A stretch of DNA of 26,805 nt from an uncultured Clostridia bacterium (GTDB lineage: Bacteria; Bacillota; Clostridia; Oscillospirales; Oscillospiraceae), in assembly GCA_937893605.1 (NCBI GenBank), contig CALBGG010000058.1:1-26805 (forward strand). Direction: 5' to 3'. The position numbers and the translations under genes were made by a program. The notes beneath the pieces are model-generated. The model was not told where the DNA came from. It made no database searches and saw nothing but the letters and a program-made list of their open reading frames with translations. Positions 22,597-26,805 of the stretch are shown in pieces (positions within the stretch are counted from its first letter, which is position 1; every line of letters starts with the position of its first letter).

Positions 22597-23429
22597 GCGC
22601 CCACCTTCTTTCCGCGGCGGAACGCACGGCGATTTTCACGCGAGCGCTTTGCGTCACGCTCCTGCAGGAGATTCATGAGTACCATGACAACGAGTATCGC
22701 GGCAAACAGCAGCGTAAACAGCGCGTATATCTTCGGCTGCAGGGGCTTTTTTGTGTAGTTATATATCTCGACCGGCAGGGTCACGAAGCGCGGGCCGTAG
22801 ACAAAATAGCTGATGACAAAGTCGTCAAGGCTCATGGTGAAAGCCATGAGCGCACCGGATATGATTCCCGGCGTTATCTCGTGGATGACGACCATATAAA
22901 ATGCCTGCCACGGCGTGCAGCCGAGGTCGAGCGCAGCCTCGCGCAGGTTCGGATCCATCTGCCTGAGCTTCGGCATGACCGAAAGAATGACATACGGCAG
23001 ATTGAAGGTTATGTGCGCTATCAGCAGCGTCGCAAAGCCGAGGATGTTGTTTATCTTCAGCATCGTTCCGACGAAGGCAAACAGCAGCGCAAGTGAAACG
23101 CCCGTTACGATCTCGGGGTTGGTAAGCGGTATATTCGTAACGCCCATGGTGAAGCGGCGAAGGCGCGAGCCCATTGAGTGTATCCCGAGGGCTGCACAGG
23201 TGCCGAGGATTGTTGCGAATATCGAGGATAAAATCGCAATTATAACGGAGTTGAGCAGCAGCGGCAGCAGAACGCCGTCACGGAAAAGCTCGGAGTAGTT
23301 ATCCAGCGTAAAGCCCTTGAATACCGCGATATCCATGCCGCTGTTGAATGAGCCGACAGCCAGGACTATCATCGGGATGTACAGAAACAGCAGAACGATG
23401 ATGGTAAAGACCTTGTTGAAATTCTTCAC
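22593..23429 (-). CDS. potC: Spermidine/putrescine ABC transporter permease PotC
   Basis: One of two membrane subunits. The 278 residues contain about six helices and the ABC permease coupling loop EAALDLGCTPWQAFYMVVIH, which matches the EAA motif, plus the PotC-like SLDDFVISYFVYGP. The start codon is GTG at 23429 in a GTGA overlap with potB; AGGAGG stands ten bases upstream. A basic C-terminal tail (RDAKRSRENRRAFRRGKK) is cytoplasmic. Confidence 0.95.
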   Translation of the reverse strand: MKNFNKVFTIIVLLFLYIPMIVLAVGSFNSGMDIAVFKGFTLDNYSELFRDGVLLPLLLNSVIIAILSSIFATILGTCAALGIHSMGSRLRRFTMGVTNIPLTNPEIVTGVSLALLFAFVGTMLKINNILGFATLLIAHITFNLPYVILSVMPKLRQMDPNLREAALDLGCTPWQAFYMVVIHEITPGIISGALMAFTMSLDDFVISYFVYGPRFVTLPVEIYNYTKKPLQPKIYALFTLLFAAILVVMVLMNLLQERDAKRSRENRRAFRRGKKVGA

Positions 23430-24238
23430 AGCGTCACAACCTCCTCTTCCTCATCGCCGAAGCGGTTCATAACACCGATGCAGATGAAGATCATCACCAT
23501 CAGGATAAGGCTGAGCGCCGCGCCGAGGTTCGGGTTATACGCCGTTTTGAACTGACTTTCGATAACGTCGCCGATAAGCGTCGTTCCCGACGAGCCGAGC
23601 TTCTGCGAGATATAAAATGTCGAAACGGCCGGCACGAACACCATCGTAAATCCCGAGATTATGCCGGGCGCGGACAGCGGCAGGATAACGCGCTTAAATA
23701 TATTTGCTCCGTTGCAGCCGAGATCCTGCGCGGCCTCGATAAGGCTGCGGTCGATCTTCACGATTACGGTGTACAGCGGCATTATCATGTACGGCAGATA
23801 GTTATACACCATGCCGAGCACAACAGCGCCGTTATTGCGGATAAGCGGCAAAGGCTCAAGCCCGAGCGAGGTTATAAAGTTATTTATGATGCCGGTATCC
23901 TCCATAAGCGCAACCCATGCGAGTGTGCGCAGAAGGAAGCTTATGCACATCGGAAGCATCACAAGCATATACAGAAAGCGCTGCGTCGTCTCCTTACAGC
24001 TTGCTATAAAATATGCCACGGGATAGCCGATGACGATGCAGATGATCGAGGAAATGAGTGCGAGCCATATGCTCTTTATAAGTATCGGCATATAGTTGCC
24101 GAGATTTGCGATGTTTGCGAAGGTAAACTCGCCCGTAGCCGCGTCCGTGAACGCATAGTAGACGACGATCGCAAGCGGCACTATCGTAAACAGCGCCATC
24201 CACACGAGGTACGGAGCCGCAAGAGCCTTATTCTTCAT
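23426..24238 (-). CDS. potB: Spermidine/putrescine ABC transporter permease PotB
   Basis: Second membrane subunit, 270 residues from ATG 24238. Upstream in-frame codons fall inside potA and give a low-complexity Ser/Arg run, so they are not used. GGAGGG lies eight bases before the chosen ATG. The protein has six helices and the coupling loop EAAQDLGCNGANIFKRVILP. The start overlaps the potA stop by 11 bases. A short acidic tail, FGDEEEEVVTL, ends the protein. Confidence 0.95.
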   Translation of the reverse strand: MKNKALAAPYLVWMALFTIVPLAIVVYYAFTDAATGEFTFANIANLGNYMPILIKSIWLALISSIICIVIGYPVAYFIASCKETTQRFLYMLVMLPMCISFLLRTLAWVALMEDTGIINNFITSLGLEPLPLIRNNGAVVLGMVYNYLPYMIMPLYTVIVKIDRSLIEAAQDLGCNGANIFKRVILPLSAPGIISGFTMVFVPAVSTFYISQKLGSSGTTLIGDVIESQFKTAYNPNLGAALSLILMVMIFICIGVMNRFGDEEEEVVTL

Positions 24239-25394
24239 CTTCGACGCCCTCCGAGGCCTCCTCGCTCTCTTCGGCATTTTCCGGATAGAGGTCGGGGTCG
24301 TTAATCTCATCATACTCGGCTGAATATGAGCTGTAGTCGCCGAACTGGCCGGAGTACTCACTCTTGTGCATGATATGTATATCCTCCGGCTCAAGGCGGA
24401 TTCCGATATACGAACCGACCTTATAGAAGTCCGTTGTCTGGATAAGCCACTTAAAGCCCTTGAAATCGACTATCATATCATAGTGCACACCCTTGAACGT
24501 TACAGAGGTAACGGTTCCGCACAGATGTCCGTCGTTGGGATCGACGATGTCGATATCCTCGGGACGGATAACAACGTCTACGGGCTCATTCTCCTCAAAG
24601 CCGAAGTCGACGCATTTGAACTTTCGTCCGAAGAATTTGACCAGTCTGTCCTCAAGCATAACGCCGTCGAGGATATTGCTCTCGCCGATAAAATCCGCGA
24701 CAAAGGCGTTTTTCGGCTCGTTATAGATATCCTCGGGCGTGCCTATCTGCTGGATGCGGCCCTTATCCATGACGACGACGGTATCGGACATGGAAAGCGC
24801 CTCCTCCTGATCATGAGTTACATATATAAAAGTGATGCCCATCGCCTGCTGGATACGCTTAAGCTCGTTCTGCATATCCTTGCGAAGACGCAGGTCAAGA
24901 GCGCCGAGCGGCTCGTCGAGCAGCAGCACCTTCGGCCGGTTGACAAGAGCTCGAGCAATGGCGACACGCTGCTGCTGGCCGCCGGACAGCTGCGATACCT
25001 TGCGGTTTTCAAAGCCCTTGAGGCTTACGATCTCAAGCATTTCGGTAACACGCTCGTCGATCTCATCCTCGGAAAGCTTTGCAAGGCGCAGTCCGAAAGC
25101 CACGTTTTCGTACACATCAAGGTGCGGAAACAGCGCATACTTCTGGAAAACCGTGTTGACCTTACGTTTGTGAGGCGGGACATCGTTGATCCTCACGCCG
25201 TCAAAAAGCACATCGCCGCCGGTGGGCTTTATAAAACCGCCGATGATTCTGAGAGTGGTGGTCTTGCCGCAGCCGGAGGGACCCAGAAGCGTAAGGAATT
25301 CCTTATCATTAAAATACAGGTTAATATCGTCTAAAACGATCTCGTCGTCAAACGCCATTTGACAATTCACAAGGCGAATGAGTTCTTTGGACAT
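24228..25394 (-). CDS. potA: Spermidine/putrescine ABC transporter ATPase PotA
   Basis: ATPase of the polyamine importer, first gene of potABCD. Among its 388 residues are Walker A GPSGCGKTT (38-46), Q-loop FQKYALFPHL, signature LSGGQQQR (136-143), Walker B LLLDEP (D160, E161) and switch THDQEEALS. A C-terminal TOBE-type regulatory domain (about 240-350) contains VVIRPEDIDI and IRLEPEDIHI. The last 35 residues form a strongly acidic, Tyr/Ser-containing tail (SEYSGQFGDYSSYSAEYDEI, then EESEEASEGVEDEE), longer than in the usual family. ATG has GGGGGAGG upstream. Confidence 0.96.
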   Translation of the reverse strand: MSKELIRLVNCQMAFDDEIVLDDINLYFNDKEFLTLLGPSGCGKTTTLRIIGGFIKPTGGDVLFDGVRINDVPPHKRKVNTVFQKYALFPHLDVYENVAFGLRLAKLSEDEIDERVTEMLEIVSLKGFENRKVSQLSGGQQQRVAIARALVNRPKVLLLDEPLGALDLRLRKDMQNELKRIQQAMGITFIYVTHDQEEALSMSDTVVVMDKGRIQQIGTPEDIYNEPKNAFVADFIGESNILDGVMLEDRLVKFFGRKFKCVDFGFEENEPVDVVIRPEDIDIVDPNDGHLCGTVTSVTFKGVHYDMIVDFKGFKWLIQTTDFYKVGSYIGIRLEPEDIHIMHKSEYSGQFGDYSSYSAEYDEINDPDLYPENAEESEEASEGVEDEE

Positions 25395-25432
25395 TTATCC
25401 TCCCCCATTTCATAAAATAATAAAAATATAAG

Positions 25433-25468
25433 AAAGGGCACCTCGGACCTGCGTCCGGAGTGCCCTTT
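25433..25468 (-). terminator. Strong hairpin between rluD-like gene and potA (terminator or attenuator)
   Basis: On the minus strand AAAGGGCACTCCGGAC pairs with GTCCGAGGTGCCCTTT (one mismatch) around GCAG, followed by a T-rich run CTTATATTTTTATT. It would end the rluD-like transcript. A good promoter for pot lies immediately upstream of it, so it would also be the first thing transcribed from that promoter. Confidence 0.85.
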
Positions 25469-25479
25469 GCATCGTGAAC

Positions 25480-25508
25480 AATATACATAATATGTCCCGG
25501 AAAGTCAA
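25480..25508 (-). promoter_or_regulatory. Promoter candidate for potABCD upstream of the hairpin
   Basis: On the minus strand TTGACT (25508-25503) and TATATT (25485-25480) are exactly 17 bases apart. The start would fall near 25473, a few bases before the terminator-like hairpin. No alternative promoter with a recognisable -35 lies between the hairpin and potA, although the AT-rich stretch 25395-25432 could hide a -10. Confidence 0.5.
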
Positions 25509-25537
25509 CAACTTTACGAATTTTTTGCGATAATTTT

Positions 25538-26515
25538 TCAAATTCCGTCAAGACATGTGATGTCGAAGTATTTTTCTGCGAATTCAACACTTCCGACGGT
25601 AAACATTTTTCCCCTTAAATACTCCAGAATACCCGCATCCGTCGAGAAGGCGAACTCAAGTTTATATGAATACAGCGCCTGACCCTTTTCGCCGAAATTT
25701 TTGTTGAAGCGCTCGCTGCCGTACTTCCCGTCGCCGAGAAGCGGCATGCCGGCGTGCGCCATCTGTGCACGTATCTGATGTGTGCGGCCGGTGAGCAATC
25801 TGCACTCCATCAGCGAAAGAGCGCCAGAGGTTTTTATAAGTCTGTACTCCGTTACGGCGGTCTTTGCGCCGGGCTCGGGGCGGTTTTTGACATAGACCTG
25901 ATTTTTTGCCGCGTCCTTGAAAAGATAGTTTTCCAGCCTGCCGTGCGGCTGCTTCGGTTTTCCCTGAACGGCGCAGAGATAGTATTTCTCTATCTCTCTG
26001 TCGCGTATCTTGTCGTTTAATATCCTCAGCGCCTCGGCGTTTTTTGCAGCGATAACTATACCGCCGGTATTACGGTCGATGCGGTTGCACAGAGCCGGAG
26101 CAAATGAATTTTCGCCTTTGGGATCCCACTCGCCCTTCTGCGCAAGATAGGCCTGGATATTGGCAATGAGCGTATTATAATCCCACGCTCCGGCGCTGTG
26201 GCACAAAACGCCCGGCTTTTTATCGGCAAGCAGGATATTCTCGTCCTCGTAGACGATATTTATCCTCGGCTTGCCTACCTTGAGGTACGCATTTTCCTCG
26301 CGCGGCTTTTCAAAAAACTCATCGTTTATGTAAAGGCTCAAAACATCGCCCTCGTTAAGGCGTGTATCGCGCTTTGCGCCCTTGCCGTTAAGCTTTATGC
26401 GTTTTATCCTTATATACTTTTGCAGCAGCGTTTCCGGCAGCAGCGGCACGGCCTTGCCTACAAATCTGTCAAGCCGCTGACCTGCGTCGTTTCGTCTTAC
26501 GTTCAGTTCCTTCAT
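25538..26515 (-). CDS. RluC/RluD-family pseudouridine synthase
   Basis: Converts specific uridines in ribosomal RNA to pseudouridine. The 325 residues open with an S4 RNA-binding domain (QRLDRFVGKAVPLLPETLLQ, IRIKRIKLNGK). The catalytic domain contains CNRIDRNTGGIVIAAKN, where the usual HRLDxxTSG reads NRIDRNTGG with the catalytic Asp retained. LLTGRTHQIRAQMAHAGMPL and LGDGKYG follow. The substitutions at the motif ends place it in the divergent RluC/RluD group common in Clostridia, so the target base is not assigned. It has no ribosome-binding site upstream of ATG 26515, and a -10 box only 7 bases away. Confidence 0.93.
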   Translation of the reverse strand: MKELNVRRNDAGQRLDRFVGKAVPLLPETLLQKYIRIKRIKLNGKGAKRDTRLNEGDVLSLYINDEFFEKPREENAYLKVGKPRINIVYEDENILLADKKPGVLCHSAGAWDYNTLIANIQAYLAQKGEWDPKGENSFAPALCNRIDRNTGGIVIAAKNAEALRILNDKIRDREIEKYYLCAVQGKPKQPHGRLENYLFKDAAKNQVYVKNRPEPGAKTAVTEYRLIKTSGALSLMECRLLTGRTHQIRAQMAHAGMPLLGDGKYGSERFNKNFGEKGQALYSYKLEFAFSTDAGILEYLRGKMFTVGSVEFAEKYFDITCLDGI

Positions 26516-26522
26516 ATGCGAT

Positions 26523-26552
26523 ATTATACACGCCGAAAACGCAAAAAATCAA
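26523..26552 (-). promoter_or_regulatory. Promoter of the rluD-like gene, implying a leaderless mRNA
   Basis: On the minus strand TTGATT (26552-26547) and TATAAT (26528-26523) are separated by 18 bases. Only 7 bases separate the -10 from the ATG, so transcription would begin at or next to the start codon. The -35 overlaps the T tract of the preceding terminator. Confidence 0.6.
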
Positions 26553-26577
26553 GCCCCCGAAAATTTCGGAGGCTTGA
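26543..26577 (-). terminator. Rho-independent terminator of the 27-residue gene
   Basis: On the minus strand TCAAGCC-T-CCGAAA pairs with TTTCGG-G-GGCTTGA (one mismatch), followed by six T residues (26548-26543). It begins about 20 bases past the stop codon of the micro-gene. Confidence 0.85.
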
Positions 26578-26595
26578 CGTTATATCATTACTCAA

Positions 26596-26679
26596 TTATG
26601 CCTTCTGCATGCCCTTAACGGTCATCCAAACCATGCCGGTGAGATATGCTGCCGTGAAAATACCGATACCTGCTAACAT
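26596..26679 (-). CDS. 27-residue membrane micro-protein
   Basis: ATG at 26679, stop TAA at 26596. The peptide starts MLAGIGIFTAAYLTGM, continues VWMTVKG and ends MQKA: one short hydrophobic helix with a basic C-terminus. AAAGGAG stands nine bases upstream. A sigma-A-type promoter and a strong terminator flank it, so it is a complete single-gene transcription unit and not a chance ORF. It is not one of the small proteins I can name (CydX, KdpF and SpoVM differ). A role as a subunit or regulator of a larger membrane complex is conceivable but unsupported. Confidence 0.7.
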   Translation of the reverse strand: MLAGIGIFTAAYLTGMVWMTVKGMQKA

Positions 26680-26734
26680 TGTTGTGCGCTCCTTTCAAAT
26701 TCAGGCCTTGAGTTTGTTTCTCTTTGCATTTTTC

Positions 26735-26762
26735 ATTATAGTCATTTCGCCGAGAAAATCAA
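26735..26762 (-). promoter_or_regulatory. Sigma-A-type promoter of the 27-residue gene
   Basis: On the minus strand TTGATT (26762-26757) and TATAAT (26740-26735) are separated by 16 bases. The leader to the ATG is about 50 bases. Confidence 0.7.
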
Positions 26763-26767
26763 CTGTT

Positions 26768-26799
26768 TTTCACAAAAACGAGTTTCGCTTTTTGTGAAA
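26768..26799. repeat. AT-rich 11-10-11 inverted repeat (copy 2), 5 bp upstream of a -35 box
   Basis: TTTCACAAAAA and TTTTTGTGAAA form perfect 11-base arms around a 10-base centre in which CGA and TCG can also pair. It sits directly upstream of the promoter of the 27-residue gene, where an activator or repressor could bind. The same geometry and core recur at 7639-7670. Confidence 0.6.
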
Positions 26800-26805
26800 G
26801 TTGCA

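Noticed and set aside
24366..25334. A 322-codon plus-strand frame opposite potA
   Set aside because: Antisense to an intact PotA with Walker and signature motifs; no ribosome-binding site.
1..26805. CRISPR arrays, tRNA or rRNA genes, transposases, integrases, phage genes
   Set aside because: I looked for spaced direct repeats, cloverleaf ends (CCA, GTTCRA), rRNA core words and recombinase motifs and saw none.

Overview
The window looks like chromosomal DNA from a spore-forming, anaerobic Clostridia, most likely the Oscillospiraceae/Ruminococcaceae gut lineage. The clues are a SpoIIE phosphatase, a ferredoxin-linked 2-oxoacid oxidoreductase operon, strong AGGAGG ribosome-binding sites, S-layer-homology domains, DUF4430 and DUF4367 proteins, and a moderately GC-rich coding style. 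Identifications rest on motif and family recognition by eye; no database was searched.

Layout. 1-1108 (-) is the N-terminal part of a copper P-type ATPase cut by the window edge, with a palindromic operator candidate. 1247-3909 (-) is spoIIE plus a small membrane-protein gene. 4098-7523 (-) is a five-gene operon: a P-loop ATPase, a 2x[4Fe-4S] ferredoxin, and the alpha, beta and gamma subunits of a 2-oxoacid:ferredoxin oxidoreductase. 7840-15054 (-) is a cobalamin-riboswitch locus. From its promoter it runs through a foldback element, the riboswitch, a 13-codon leader ORF, a signal-peptide/PQQ-propeller/SLH surface protein, a DUF4430 lipoprotein, EcfT, a fused double EcfA ATPase and a CbrT-like S component. 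I read this as a complete Gram-positive corrinoid capture-and-import chain: wall protein, lipoprotein, ECF importer.

15097-16420 (-) encodes an ECF sigma factor and a DUF4367 membrane anti-sigma factor. Divergent from it, 16578-21339 (+) is an AT-richer accessory stretch. It holds four small secreted proteins of unknown function, a fragment duplicated from the first of them, a VanZ-family protein, a SurA/PrsA-like chaperone and two zinc-ribbon proteins. The divergent layout suggests that the sigma factor may control the secreted set.

21409-25394 (-) is potABCD (spermidine/putrescine importer, solute-binding protein with a C-terminal membrane anchor). 25538-26515 (-) is an RluC/RluD-family pseudouridine synthase that appears to be transcribed without a leader. 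26596-26679 (-) is a 27-residue membrane-protein gene with its own promoter and terminator. An unusual 11-10-11 AT-rich inverted repeat sits upstream of this small gene, and a near copy lies upstream of the oxidoreductase operon.
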